Positions 32,121-43,028 are shown, counted from the stretch's first letter. The stretch is 64,000 nucleotides of DNA from Methanogenium cariaci JCM 10550 (GCF_001315945.1 NZ_BBBG01000002.1:124001-188000); one strand, 5' to 3'. Numbers and translations are program-made. The notes: a model not told the origin generated them from the letters alone.

Positions 32121-32834
32121 TCATTTTCGTTCTTCATCCTCTGATGCTGTGTTCCATCCGACGATTCCGACCAGACGGGAGACAAAGACCGCAAGGAAGA
32201 TGACTCCGGTTATTGCCTCAACCATTGCAAGAGACTGGGTGACTCTCATCGTCGGGATGATATCTCCGTAGCCGGTGGTGGTGAGTGTGATAAAACTGAA
32301 ATAAAGGAGGTTTCCAAAGGTCAGGTGTTCTCCTGCTGGCATGATGGCCGGAGTATAGGAGAACGCTGTCGCTGACATCTCCGCAGCGGTGGCATACATA
32401 CTGGCCCAGAGCAGACCTATCAACAGGTAGACGCAGACTGCTCCGTATATGGTGTCCCGGTTTACGTGTCTGGTGGTGAGAATCCGGTGTACGATAATCG
32501 CAATAATAACACTGAAGAAGAGTGCTGATGTGAGGGCCGACCCGATAATGACTTCCGGCCTCATCCCGAAGATGGCCCGTGCCCAGAGCATGCATATCGC
32601 AGGCAACAGGAGAATAAAGGCGATCCTGAAGTGTCGGTTCCGATCAATGACTGCATAGAGTGCCAGAAAAAGAATGATATTCATCAGTACGGGAAAGATG
32701 TAGCCGTTCTGGTCAAACTCTTCTACAAACGGATAGAAGAAGATGAGCACAACGAGGGCAGTCAAAAGAAAGAGAAAACGGTTTGTTGTTCTGCCATACC
32801 ACCGGGTAGTGATCCCCCCCGTCTGCCATATCAT
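32121..32834 (-). CDS. Potassium channel (ion channel 2 family)
   Basis: About 237 residues. Several N-terminal membrane helices, then a pore loop with the selectivity filter TLTTTGYGDIIP and a last helix AMVEAITGVIFLAVFVSRLVG; short acidic/basic tail. Start ATG 32832-32834 has GGAGGAG six bases upstream, which decides against the longer frame from 32873. Intact apart from one run at its N-terminus (C7 at 32814). No RCK regulatory domain. Confidence 0.88.
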   Translation of the reverse strand: MIWQTGGITTRWYGRTTNRFLFLLTALVVLIFFYPFVEEFDQNGYIFPVLMNIILFLALYAVIDRNRHFRIAFILLLPAICMLWARAIFGMRPEVIIGSALTSALFFSVIIAIIVHRILTTRHVNRDTIYGAVCVYLLIGLLWASMYATAAEMSATAFSYTPAIMPAGEHLTFGNLLYFSFITLTTTGYGDIIPTMRVTQSLAMVEAITGVIFLAVFVSRLVGIVGWNTASEDEERK

Positions 32835-32878
32835 ACGGTACTCCTCCTCCGTTCTATTCCGGCAGGGCAGCACTGTGC

Positions 32879-33067
32879 CTAAATATCGTCGTCTTCCTGA
32901 TCTGTGATATATCCCGGCCAGTCTTCATCAGAGGATTCATCGCTGAACGGGATATCAATGACATCCGAACCGTCTGCCAGCACATCACCGGGTCCGATGA
33001 ATGCATCCCGGCTGACCTCTGCATCCTGAATATCACCTTCTGGTGTCTTAACCCTGACCCACATCAT
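32879..33067 (-). CDS. Small acidic hypothetical protein
   Basis: 62 residues, MMWVRVKTPEGDIQDAEVSRDAFIG...DEDWPGYITDQEDDDI, very acidic C-terminus. GAGGAG precedes the ATG-ATG pair; located 44 bp upstream of the K+ channel gene and probably in one transcript with it. No family recognised. Confidence 0.65.
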   Translation of the reverse strand: MMWVRVKTPEGDIQDAEVSRDAFIGPGDVLADGSDVIDIPFSDESSDEDWPGYITDQEDDDI

Positions 33068-33139
33068 TTTTTCTCCTCACCCCCCCTGCAGGATGGTGTG
33101 CCCCCCCTGCATTGTCTGGGGGGGAACTTAAATAATGTT

Positions 33140-33760
33140 TCAGGCCTTCAGGCTTCTGCCGATTTTACAGGCACGTCCCAGGAATTCTCCAACCTGCCAG
33201 TATGAATTGTCCGGCATGGAGAGCAGGAGCGGGTTTATTTCTGTGACGTCCGGTTTTCCACCGGTAAAACAGTTTTCATTGGCATATGCCCCTTTAATTT
33301 CACCGATAAAAAGGTAGTTTGTCGGGAGATCAATAGTTTCTGTAAGCTGGCATTCCAGTGTGATTGGGCAGTTCTGGATCATGGGTGCGTTCTTCAGTTC
33401 ACCATAAAAGATATCAAATAGCCGGGATTTATCTTTATATTTCCCGGATACCAGACCACAATAATCGGTCTCTTCAATGAGATCTGTTCCGGGGAAGTTT
33501 ACCGAGAAGGTCTTGTGCATGGTGATGCCGTCTGCCGATGCGTTTGACTTGTTAATCCCGATGGCGATCATAGGAGGATTCACATTCGCCCGTGTCACCC
33601 ATCCGACAGTCAGAAAGTTGGGGGGGCGGTTGTTCAGGCAGGTTCCGACAATGGTGACAGGCATGGGGGGGCAGATGAATACATTTTTTCCGATCGCTTT
33701 TTTCTCTGTCTCATACCGTCTCATCCCATTGGTTTTTTGTGCTGTATTTTGTGCCATCAT
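33140..33760 (-). CDS. Flavin reductase family protein (FMN-binding split barrel)
   Basis: About 205 residues. CPMPVTIVGTCLNNRPNFLTVGWVTRANVNPPMIAIGI and HKTFSVNFPGTDLIEETDYCGLVSGK match the flavin-reductase-like domain that binds FMN, as in many methanogen flavoproteins. ATG-ATG at 33755-33760 follows GGAGACACATGAG; a longer open frame to 34045 has no support. Runs at 33623 and 33665 add single Pro residues. Function probably flavin or ferric reduction. Confidence 0.85.
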   Translation of the reverse strand: MMAQNTAQKTNGMRRYETEKKAIGKNVFICPPMPVTIVGTCLNNRPPNFLTVGWVTRANVNPPMIAIGINKSNASADGITMHKTFSVNFPGTDLIEETDYCGLVSGKYKDKSRLFDIFYGELKNAPMIQNCPITLECQLTETIDLPTNYLFIGEIKGAYANENCFTGGKPDVTEINPLLLSMPDNSYWQVGEFLGRACKIGRSLKA

Positions 33761-34155
33761 CTCATGTGTCTCCTGATGAACTCCGCGCACACTGGCCTTC
33801 CAAGCCCCCCCGACGAACCTGCCAGACGTGGATAAACGTTGAATCGTGTTGCTGTTATTTATATATATGTCAGGCTGCACATATTCGGGTGGGGATTGTC
33901 GATTTGAATCTGTATGGTCGGTTAAATTAAAAAAGACGTTGATTATTGTGGTTATTCTGCATATGTCCAAATTTGTGCCCATTTTGCCTCTAAATTCCAA
34001 AATAAATGGACATTCGGGCATATCATGCCCCCCCATTTCATCCACACGTCAGGATCTCATCGAAGCTGGCCCGTTTCGTTACTGGGCAGGGTTTGTTCTC
34101 TTTTGTGTGAACAAAACGGTCTATAGCAATGCGCTGTGCTATGGGGCCAAACCCT
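33761..34155. other. Intergenic region with promoter
   Basis: About 395 bp. A TATA-like ACATATATATAAATAA lies on the minus strand at 33856-33869, about 95 bp before the flavin reductase start. A weak inverted repeat (ATGTCCAAATTT ... AAATGGACAT) lies near 33963-34016. No gene. Confidence 0.45.
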
Positions 34156-35343
34156 TTAGTGGGTGGTGATCTCGGTCGTGGTGATCTCCTTCCATGAAAC
34201 CCGTTTCCATACCCCCCCATTTTCAATCCGCATTACGTCATAGGCGGGGGGGATTCCACCGTCATCCTCAAAGACTTTTGGGCCACAGGCACCCAGATGC
34301 CGGATCTTTCCGAATGCATCACGGATCTCATCCGCCGAGTAACCCCCCCATGCCGGATGGCCTCTGTTACAACCATCATGGTGTCGTAGGAATAAGGGGG
34401 CCATCCAGTTGACCGTGCTGTCTTTGGCCCGTATCTGATATTCACGGATGAATACCGGGTCGCGAACCTCGCTTGCCTGCATTGTGGCGATGAACCCTTC
34501 CGTATACGGGCCGACATGGGAATAGAGTTCAGTGGTAACGATACCGTCTGACCCGACCCAGGCGACATTAAGCCTCTGTGCTCTGCTTCCTTCAGGATGT
34601 AATCTGCCTCAGTAACATGGGAGATGAGGGCGACACCGTCCGTTCCGGAGGTACGGATGGCCGCTATTTCACTGGTGAAGGTGCGTTGCCCCCCCTCCTC
34701 AAAGGGTATCACCTGTTGTACGGTAAAGCCACTCTCATCCTGTGCATTCACAAATGAATCCATCAGGCCGGTGCCATAGGTATTGTTGATATAGAGAACG
34801 GTTATCTTGTCTGTGTCGGGGGGGTGGAAGATCCGGAATATTCGGGCCATGCCCCGTCCTTGATAGAGATCCGATGAGATCGTCCGGAATACATACGGAC
34901 TATATCCGCTCAGTTCCGGTGTGGTTGCCGCTTGGGAGACGAGAACGATCTGTTCCTCTTTAGCAACCGCTGCACACGCAAGAGCACCGGCACTGGTGAT
35001 ATCGCCAATGAACACAGGAATGCCTTCATCCACCCCCCCTTCCCTCATGAGTTTTGCCGCCCGGTCGGGGGTAACCCCCCCATGTGTTCTTATATACGGC
35101 CACCACATCCTTGCCACCGATGCCCCCCCCTTTGGCGTTGATCTCATCGACTGCGATGTCTATGCCTACCTTTACATCCGAACCATATTCTGCAAGACCT
35201 CCGGTGAGCGGGAGTATAATACCGATTCTTATCGTGTCCTCGTCTCCGTAATCAGGTGTGTTTACAAAAGTACCGAAGAGGATGAAACCGCAGATGAGAC
35301 CTGCGAAGATGAAGGGCAGGAAATCAAGGGCTTTCTGTTTCAT
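34156..35343 (-). CDS. LivK-type periplasmic ligand-binding protein
   Basis: About 390 residues. One N-terminal membrane segment (FLPFIFAGLICGFILFGTFV) then a type-1 periplasmic-binding fold: IRIGIILPLTGLAEYGSDVKVGIDIAVDEINAKGGIGG, VFIGDITSAGALACAAVA, YSPYVFRTISSD, TVLYINNTYGTGL, and Y(S)YDTMMVVTEAI. Such proteins bind amino acids or amides for ABC uptake, but no permease or ATPase follows. Its ATG overlaps the TGA of the Nramp-like gene by 4 bp, tying the two together. Run errors near 34347, 34571 and 35075-35125 break the frame. Confidence 0.88.
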
Positions 35344-37268
35344 CTCTTTTCCTCCCCCCCGTCTGGTGTTGGTTCATCATCGTTTTTTTCTTCGAACCGG
35401 GTCGTGAGTGCGTAGCCCTTCATGCGGACGATATAGCAGAAGAGCATTACTCCCAGAGTTATCGCAAAGACCATCGGCAGCAGGCTGGCCCGGACGATGA
35501 CCAGAAATTCGGCAAAGGAGGCAATGTCCGATAAGAGAGGGACAATGATGAAGATATGTATCATCTCGACAATGACCACGAGTATGAATCCCCGGAGATA
35601 GGTGATATTTCCCCCCCGGAGCATCCGGGTATAGAATCCTGCCACAACGCCCGCCACAATGGCTGCCACCGCACAGGCGAGGGCGGTCTTCTCCGCACCA
35701 GGAATCTGGTAGCGATATGCCGCACCGATAATTCCTGCACATGCCCCCCCGATGATCGGACCTCCGACAATACCTGCGAGGATTGGGCCGAGGTCACGGA
35801 AGTTGATGATTAAACTCATAGGGGGGATGCCGCGGAATGTACCGTAGATGGAGATCAGCCCGAAGATGAGAATCGTCCATAACTGGTCGATCCATGTAGT
35901 TTTTCCCTGAATGACATCCCGGAAGAGCGTGGTTCCAGCAAAGATAAAGATTATGAAGGCGACGACGATCATGCGTTCTGCAAGCGGCAGGCCGAACTTG
36001 ATGATTCCCTCTTCCATAAAGAGTGCCATTAAAAGAAAGATGAGACTGCCGACGGTCATGACGGCGGTCCAGATACGATTGGGCCTTTCCGGATCTTTGA
36101 TCTCCATGTTGAGATAGATCAGGATGAATCCCATCACCGCAAAGAAGACTGAGGCAATAGCCGAGACCCCCCCGTGGACCAGTGCCATCGGTTCCCCGAT
36201 GATGACACCGCTCACGATGATCGCCGTGAAGATGAGAAGGGTGAGGCGGAAGGTGGTTCGCTCTTTCCATTTCATCCCGTAACTGGAGTGTAGGATCTCG
36301 GATACGGCCCGGGCCCGGCCGTCCATACCGGTCAGCACCGCACCAAACATGATGAGGTAACCCGTTGCAAGAAAGGTCTGGGGGGGGCCGTATGGGATGG
36401 AAGCGATGATATAGAGTACCTGGGCAATGAGCGCATCAACGCTGAAGGTCTCGCCGTGGGCCAGGTAGGAGATGGAGAAGCCGGTGACGCCGAGAGATGT
36501 AAAGAGGACGGTGATGATACCCACAAAGAGGAAGGCGAGGATGAGGTCAAGATTGACTTTATGAATGGTCTTCTGGTAGAATGATGGCCCCTTCTCATCA
36601 CCTGCCTTCTCTTTAAGCCAGATGGAGTATAAAAGCAGGTTCAGCGACGATCCGACTGCGCCCATGAGGGCCATGATCGAGAGCAGGGACCCGGGGGGAA
36701 TTTTCGGCACTATTCCCGGCAGCATCGCAGTAAAGGAGATAGGGAACTGGGTTAGGGAGAATGCAATGCCAAAGAAGAGGAGAAGGGCGATCAGGATAAT
36801 CGTATGTTCCAGCCGTTCATAGGACTCTTTCCAGAGCAGGATGAGGATGGCGGAAAGGGATATGAAGACAATCATTCCGGTTGAGTTGATGCCCGGGACG
36901 ATGTAATCCATGAAGATGGCGCCCAGAAGCAGCATACCTGCAAAGGCGAACATCTCAAGAAGATAGATGATCATCACGAGAATCCCTCCCCCCCAGTTTT
37001 TTGGTCCGGGAATGGAGACCAGGCCCTGAAAGATGGTCTTTCCGGTGATCATCGTATAGCGGGCGATACCGTTTACGAATGCGAATTTATAGATAAGGGT
37101 AATGGCGATGACCCAGATGAGTGCGTATCCGAAGTGTGCACCGATCTCGACAGCCTCTGCGATACCGCTCTCGCCTGCGGCAGCGACTGCCAGCAGAAGT
37201 CCGGGCCCGAGAAACCGGAGGTAATCATGCGCCTGATTTATGATTGTGCAACTGAATTTTTCGGCCAT
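35340..37268 (-). CDS. Nramp-like membrane protein fused to a LytS-type 5TM domain
   Basis: 642 residues, one open frame. Residues ~15-420 are an Nramp-fold transporter: FLGPGLLLAVAAAGESGIAEAVEIGAHFGYALIW (TM1), and MALMGAVGSSLNLLLYSIWLKEKAG (TM6). The family's metal-binding DPGN (TM1) and MPH (TM6) motifs are replaced by AGES and SSL, so Mn/Fe transport is doubtful. From ~440 a 5TM-5TMR_LYT-like domain follows: FRDLGPILAGIVGGPIIGG, GIIGAAYRY and CAVAAIVAGVVAGFYTR, known from LytS-type sensors, but with no GAF or kinase after it. Ends in a charged tail overlapping the binding-protein gene. Only a few runs; the frame holds throughout. Confidence 0.85.
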   Translation of the reverse strand: MAEKFSCTIINQAHDYLRFLGPGLLLAVAAAGESGIAEAVEIGAHFGYALIWVIAITLIYKFAFVNGIARYTMITGKTIFQGLVSIPGPKNWGGGILVMIIYLLEMFAFAGMLLLGAIFMDYIVPGINSTGMIVFISLSAILILLWKESYERLEHTIILIALLLFFGIAFSLTQFPISFTAMLPGIVPKIPPGSLLSIMALMGAVGSSLNLLLYSIWLKEKAGDEKGPSFYQKTIHKVNLDLILAFLFVGIITVLFTSLGVTGFSISYLAHGETFSVDALIAQVLYIIASIPYGPPQTFLATGYLIMFGAVLTGMDGRARAVSEILHSSYGMKWKERTTFRLTLLIFTAIIVSGVIIGEPMALVHGGVSAIASVFFAVMGFILIYLNMEIKDPERPNRIWTAVMTVGSLIFLLMALFMEEGIIKFGLPLAERMIVVAFIIFIFAGTTLFRDVIQGKTTWIDQLWTILIFGLISIYGTFRGIPPMSLIINFRDLGPILAGIVGGPIIGGACAGIIGAAYRYQIPGAEKTALACAVAAIVAGVVAGFYTRMLRGGNITYLRGFILVVIVEMIHIFIIVPLLSDIASFAEFLVIVRASLLPMVFAITLGVMLFCYIVRMKGYALTTRFEEKNDDEPTPDGGEEKR

Positions 37269-37469
37269 TTCCGCTTGTCTCTGAATAATTTTTTATATCA
37301 GGGTACTTAATGCTAGTGAAATCAGTGCGTGACAGAGGCCTGAGGATGAACCTTTTTTAGTATGCCTCACACAGTAATGGATATGCAGATTGATGCAGTC
37401 CTGATTTTGGGGAATTCAGCGTTTCTGCATATTTCTGAGAGGTGATCACGTTTGTCTGCAGGAGAAGAT

Positions 37470-38915
37470 ATGCCATTACCGGATGTATGCCACGGATTAT
37501 GTGAGAATGCGCCGCATGCGATGCTCATTGCAGATTCAGGAGGGAACATTGTTTGGGCCAATGCAGCGGCAGCCCGGATTCTCGGCAGGGAATCACCGGC
37601 CGAGCTCTTTGGGAACACGGTCATGGCCGTTCTCTTCTCCCCCCCCGGCATAAGTAACTGGGATGAGCTCTCTTCCCGGATCCAAAAAACCGGAACCTTT
37701 ACCGGTTCTGTTATTTCCCGGGAACGGATGGATGCCGGTGCCACTCTCGATATCAGAGTCTCCCATGCAGCAGAGGTGGAGAAGGAATGGTATTACCTCT
37801 ACCCCCCCGTTCCCGGAACGGTGGCCACCGCGGCTCCGGCACAGCATGATGAAGACCGGCTCAGTCTGGCTCTTCAGTGTGCTGGCCTCGGAGTCTGGGA
37901 TGTGGATCTCAATTCCGGTGATATTAGGGTGGACGAGCGCTGCGCAGAGATGATCGGCTACCGGCGGGAAGAGCTGGCGTCCCTCACCAGAGATGAGTTT
38001 CTGGAATATCTCCATCCGGACGATCGTGATGCGTGGTTCCATTTTGCTTCCGGGTGGAGTGAGGGCAAAAACCTGACCGGCACCTATGAGATGCGTATGC
38101 GGCATAAGGACACTACCTGGGTCTGGATCCGTTCGCGGTGGCAGGTCTTCCAAAGCCCTGAGACGCGCCGGTGCTTCGGGTGACGGGTGTTCATCAGGAT
38201 ATCACCAATACGGTCAGAAAAGACGATGCCATTCATGAGGCACAGAAGAAGATTGCGATGCTCTCGTCCGTTACCCGGCATGACATTCTCAATCAGGTGA
38301 CGGTCATCCGCATGCTCTTTGACATTATGGAGATGACAGGAGAAGTGCCTGTTGACTCGGATACCTGGATGCAGCTCTCAAAAATAAATGATTCGGCAAT
38401 CACCATCGAACGTCAGATAGGCTTTACCCGTGACTATGAGGATCTGGGGTCGCAACCCCCCCTGCCTGGCAGCATATCGGGGGGGATTTGGTGGACCGGG
38501 TGACGGTCACGTCTGACGTCTCCCATCTGACGGTTATCTGTAGCTGCCGGAATCTGGTAGTCTATGCCGATCCAATGCTGGAGCGGGTGATGCATGAAAT
38601 CTTCATGAATACTACCCTGCATGGGGGTGACGTGACCACCATTACGGTCTCCTGTTTGACGAAGTCGGATGGTACGGCGGTAGTAGATATATCGGATGAT
38701 GGTGTCGGTATCGCCGATAACCGGAAAGAGCGGATCTTCTCACGGGGGGCATTGGGATCAAAACCCGTTACGGTTTGTATCTCTCGCGGGAAATTCTGTC
38801 AGTGACAGGCATCACCATCCAGGAGACCGGCACAGAGGGAACAGGTGCGGTCTTCTCTCTTTCAGTGCCGCAGGATAATTGGAAGATACCACGGGATGAT
38901 CCCGTCTCCTCCTGA
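37470..38915 (+). CDS. Cytoplasmic PAS sensor histidine kinase
   Basis: About 480 residues; no membrane segment. PAS domain at about 1-115 (NAPHAMLIADSGGNIVWANAAAARILG), second PAS (LALQCAGLGVWDVDLNSGDIRVDERCAEMIGY) with PAC, H-box SVTRHDILNQVTVIRM, FTRDYEDLG, and HATPase (VDISDDGVGIADNRKERIF, YGLYLSREIL). Frame breaks at 38168 (one base missing), 38457, 38480 and 38745. ATG 37470 is preceded by GGAGAAG, better than an upstream TTG. No cognate regulator nearby. Confidence 0.87.
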
Positions 38916-38946
38916 ACAGAGGAGAAAAAATAACCGGCACCCTTTT

Positions 38947-39980
38947 TTAGGCAGTCTCTGTCTCGTCGTCACTCATGAGGACGGCAAGCCAGCGGGTGCG
39001 TTCGTCTCCTGCAAGCAGGGTTCGCAGGATGACGGTGAGGGGGGGAATGGCAAGAAACATGCCGACGATGCCCAGGACTGCCGTCCAGACTAACAGGGCG
39101 ATGACGACGGCAAGCGGGGGGGTGAGCCGCATATCGTTTGCTGCAATCTTTGCGAAGACGACGTTCTCGATGATGAAGTTGAGGATGGCAATTCCTGCGA
39201 GGACGAGAAGTACCCCCTCCCCCAGCCGAACTTCAGCCATGCGAGGACGACAGCAGGCACACAGGCGATGAAGAGGCCGATATACGGGATATAGCTGAGG
39301 ATGATGGTGAGCACACCCCAGAGTATGGCAAGGTCGACGCCGATCACATACAGGAATGCGCCGATGGAGCCGCCGAGGACGACATTGGTTTTTGTCCGCA
39401 CGACCATGACGTCATAGGTGTTGCGGATGAGGGTGGGCAGGTTGCGGCTGAGGCTGCTTGCCGGGCCGAATGAACGGTTCAGTTTATCCTGCAGGGTGGG
39501 CAGTTCGAGCAGGATGAAGGCGGTGACCACGAGGACAAAGAATCCGTTGACGACAATCGCCGATATGTCGCCTGCGATTGTCATCGCAGGTGCGAAGAGG
39601 GTTTTGAGGCTGAAGATGCCTGAACTGAGTATCCCCCCCTGTATTGATATGCCGTATGTTTCCAGTAATGCATTCAGGCCCGTGAGGTTTGCGTTCAGTT
39701 CTTGCTGGTATTGGGGGATTTCTCCGGCAAAGATCATGAGTGAAGTGATCGCGAGCAGGAAAAGGCCGATGCCGATTAGAAGATAGATGAGGGTGATGAT
39801 GCCGGTGCCTGCCCAGATTGGGACCTTCTTTTCTTCCAGCCAGACGAGCAGGGGTGCGGCGAGAAAGGCCAGCACCAGTCCTAACAGGATGACAGAGAAG
39901 ACATCCGTAAACATGGTGATTCCGACAAGAATCACGAAAAGGGCGGCACATGCGACGAGGGAACGCAGGGGGGGCCCCAT
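38947..39980 (-). CDS. AI-2E family (PerM-like) membrane transporter
   Basis: About 345 residues, eight membrane segments in the PerM pattern: FVILVGITMFTDVFSVILLGLVLAFLAAPLLVWLEEKKVP, a central amphipathic region around IPQYQQELNANLTGL, then GSIGAFLYVIGVDLAILWGVLTIILSYIPYIGLFIACVPAVVLAWL and the C-terminal NFIIENVVFAKIAANDMRLTP. Frameshift near 39220. The bacterial namesake TqsA exports AI-2 or acts in Na+/H+ exchange; here the substrate is unknown. Confidence 0.87.
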
Positions 39981-41472
39981 GGTGATTCCTTGTATTCCTG
40001 TATGCTGGGGGGGACTTTGGCATATTAGTTTACTGTTGTCCGGGAAATGGAGATATATGTTTGGATTTTAGGGGGGGAAGAGATTCTTGTTGGGGGGACC
40101 GGGATGTGATCGGTTCCGTTTTTTGCCTTGCAGGAATCCGGTAACTGGATCACCTGCGACTGGGGTGCAGGGTTTGCATTGTTTCGGGCAGTATCTCTGA
40201 CATCGGTTGCCGGATACTGGTCAAATATTCAATTACGGGGGTCATTGCCGGGGGGGAAAAATGCATCCACACAGTGGGTTGGAGTGGCCGGTTCTCCGTT
40301 GAGATATGTGATACATCCTCTCAAAATCTCCATCAATGAAAACCTCTTAATGGTCTGCAATCCTCCGTGTTTTTGGCAAATAACGGACATTACGGCCGTC
40401 ATTTCCCTGCAGAAAAACCCGGCAGGAAATATGCTCATTCTGCCCTCCGATTCCCGAACGCAGGTGATCAAAAAGTGTGGTCATATCAGGAAAAACGTGA
40501 AAACACCGGAGAAAATCAGATCCCCCACAGCGGCTCGGAGTGGCCGGTTTTCTGTTGAGACATGTGATACATCCTCTCTAAATCTCCATCAATGAAGACC
40601 TCTTAATGGTCTGCAATCTACCGTGTTTTCGGCAAATAACGGACATTACGGCCGTCATTTTCCGGCAGAAAAAATGGCCTGAAAATACGCTCATTCTGCC
40701 CCCCCCGATTCCAGAACGCAGGGGGGGTTCAAAAAGGGTGGTCATATCAGGAAAAACGTGAAAACACCGGAGAAAATCAGATCCCCACAGCGGCCCGGAG
40801 TGGTTGATTCTCGGTTGAGACATGCGATACATCCTCTCAAAATCTTCGTCAATGGCGACCTCTTAATGGTCTGCAATCCTCCGAATTTTTGGCAAATGCC
40901 GGACATTACGACCTCCATTTTCCAGCAGAAAAAATGGCCTGAAAATACGTCCATTATGCCCCCCGATTCCCAAACGCAGGGGGGGGATCAGAAAGTGTGG
41001 TCATATCAGGAAAAACGTGAAAACACCGGAGAAAATCAGATCCCCACAGCGGCCCGGAGTGGTTGATTCTCTGTTGAGATATGTGATACATCCTCTCAAA
41101 ATCTCCGTCAATAACTACCCCTTAATAATCCACATTAATCCGTGTTTTCGGCAAATAACGGACATTACTGCCTTAATTTTCCGGGAGAAATGATGGCCTG
41201 AAAATACGCTCATTCTGCTCCCCAATCCCAAAACGCAGGGACGCAAAAAGGGTGGGAAGAGGAAACCCGAGAATAAAAAACAGAGAGATGCATTTACCCT
41301 TTGTTTACACACACCCCTGGAACCGGGTAGACGGAATATGGTATAGTAGCTTTCCCCTGCTATAATGAGGGGGGGGAGATCTTTTGGACGGTAAGATGAA
41401 TAACAGGTGGTAAATTCTCATCGGAGGACTTATAATTCTTTTTCTCAAAGAATCATTATCAGAGAAGATAAT
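39981..41472. other. Repeat-rich intergenic region, about 1.5 kb
   Basis: Contains the four-copy direct repeat array (about 40275-41245). Left flank 39981-40270 and right flank 41250-41472 hold no gene. Apparent open frames on both strands (for example MSIFPAGFFCREMTAVMSVICQ and relatives) are the repeat read in different frames, and I do not accept them as genes. Confidence 0.7.
40275..41245 (+). repeat. Direct repeat array, about 3.8 units of 256-260 bp
   Basis: The block CAAATAACGGACATTAC recurs at 40377, 40633, 40893 (with two changes) and 41152, spacing 256, 260 and 259 bp. Each unit also carries GGAGTGGCCGG or CGGAGTGGTTGATTCTC, ATACATCCTCTC, CTCTTAATGGTCTGCAA, a GCAGAAAAAATGGCCTGAAA segment and TCATATCAGGAAAAACGTGA. 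Units differ by scattered substitutions, so the array is old. The fourth copy lacks the last third. Unit edges cannot be fixed by eye. Confidence 0.85.
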
Positions 41473-42967
41473 ATGGGGGGGAAATGCAAAAGAATGCGGG
41501 AAAAAATGTTCACTGCTTTTTCAGAAAAGAGCGATGAGCTTTCAGAGAAGTTGACCTATCTTGACAATCGAAAACCACTTTATCTCTGGGTTTCGGTCTA
41601 TGGAGGATTTTTTTGTCTCGCACTATTTTTTGCCGGGGTCTCTACCTGGTTATGGCCCGGTCTCATCTTTAATTCCGATAGTGTCCGATACATCCTGGGT
41701 GCCCTCATCCAGAGTCAGGCAGCGGTCATCTCAATTGTGGTGACACTCACGCTGGTTGCCGTGCAGTGGACCGCATCGACGTATTCACCCCGCGTTGTTG
41801 AAGTGTTTAAACGGCATCCCAATATGTGGTTGCTTCTGTTTTCATATATTGTCTCAATTACCTTTTCAACAATTTTACTCACCTCAATCACAGGTGATGT
41901 AAGTTCTTTTCTTCAGCGCTTTAGCGTATTCTGTGCGATCTATCTGGGAATATTTCTCTTCGTCACCCTTTTCCCCCTACATTCTCAATACGATGAATCT
42001 GCTCAACGCTGAAAAGATATTAGTCCGGCTCTCAGGACTCATCAATGTCTCAGAAATCCGAGTCGGGGGGGACGACCCCCTTTCAGGCTTTTTTTGATAT
42101 TATCTATGGGGGGGCAATCCGTAATTATGATATGACAACCATGAGCACTGGCATTGGGCTTGCTCAGGACAAATTTGAAGAAATTGTCGGTGGACATGAG
42201 GAAGGAGAGGGACGGAGATACATCACATCCCGTTTTTTTAATGACATCAAACGTTGCGGACTTTTATTGACAGAAATAGGCGAGGAAATATTTGTATTCG
42301 AGATCATTGCCCAAATAAAAGATATTGGCGAGTGGGCTGTTGGGTGTGATGATGCGGATGTCCTCCATTATTTGAATATAACACTGCAAGACATTGGGAT
42401 AGCAGCAACTGAAAAAAGTCCCGGGCTGTTGTGGAATATGTCATGACAAATCTCGAAGAACTTGCACAGTTGGTTTTGGAAGAGGAAGAGGAACTTGGTA
42501 ATCATTCACTGAATATACCTAATCTCATTGTCTCAATCTCATTGATTGGTCAGACGGCTGTTAGGTATGATATGGATCATTCAGTCTGCTTTGCGATACA
42601 TAAAATTTCAAATTTTTGGAGGGAATCCCCCCCTCTGCTCCCATTAGCACTTCCCAATTTTAACATTGCAATGAGTGCAATAGAATCTCATTCTCCATTG
42701 GCAGATAATTATGTAAATTTGGTTATCTCGTCGATAGATGACCTGAGTGAATCCTTCTTGGAAATCGGGAATGAAGGTGCGGTTGAAGAAATATTGGACG
42801 CATTGCATCTATTTGCACATTTTGCCAACGAAAAGAGAGAAAAAGAAACTGTCGTCAAATCTTTAGATGTTATATCCAAAATTCGTGAAAGTGCACCTCC
42901 TGGAAAACTGAAGAATCTCGCAGAAATTTATCTGAATCAGTTCGGTCTTCAATATCCCGAAGCCTAA
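41473..42967 (+). CDS. DUF2254-like membrane protein
   Basis: About 490 residues over several frame breaks (41980-42000 C run, 42066, 42076, 42105, 42420). N-terminal part has a soluble lead (MGKCKRMREKM) then four membrane segments: LYLWVSVYGGFFCLALFFAG, ILGALIQSQAAVISIVVTLTLVAVQW, LLLFSYIVSITFSTILLTSI and FSVFCAIYLGIFLFVTLF. SQAAVISIVVTLTLVAVQWTASTYSPRV resembles the DUF2254 core. The ~300-residue C-terminal part is helical and soluble. A TATA-like stretch (TATGGTATAGTAGC) lies near 41337. AT-richer than its neighbours, as is the preceding array. Function unknown. Confidence 0.65.
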
Positions 42968-43028
42968 CCATCATATTTTGTCGACATCCCCCCCATGGAA
43001 TGTCCCGCTTCCCCCCTCAAAATAAGAA

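Noticed and set aside
33963-34016. Another copy of the 260-bp repeat
   Set aside because: Only short words (ATGTCC, CCCATTTTGCC) are shared and not in the right order; the likeness is too weak.
33761-34045. N-terminal extension of the flavin reductase
   Set aside because: A TATA box lies inside it at 33856-33869 and a good ribosome site precedes ATG 33760.
40229-40954. Short open frames in the repeat array as a family of small proteins
   Set aside because: The frames are not kept between copies and indels between copies are not multiples of three.
40275-41245. CRISPR array
   Set aside because: Units are about 260 bp and similar over most of their length; there are no short repeats with unique spacers and no cas genes.
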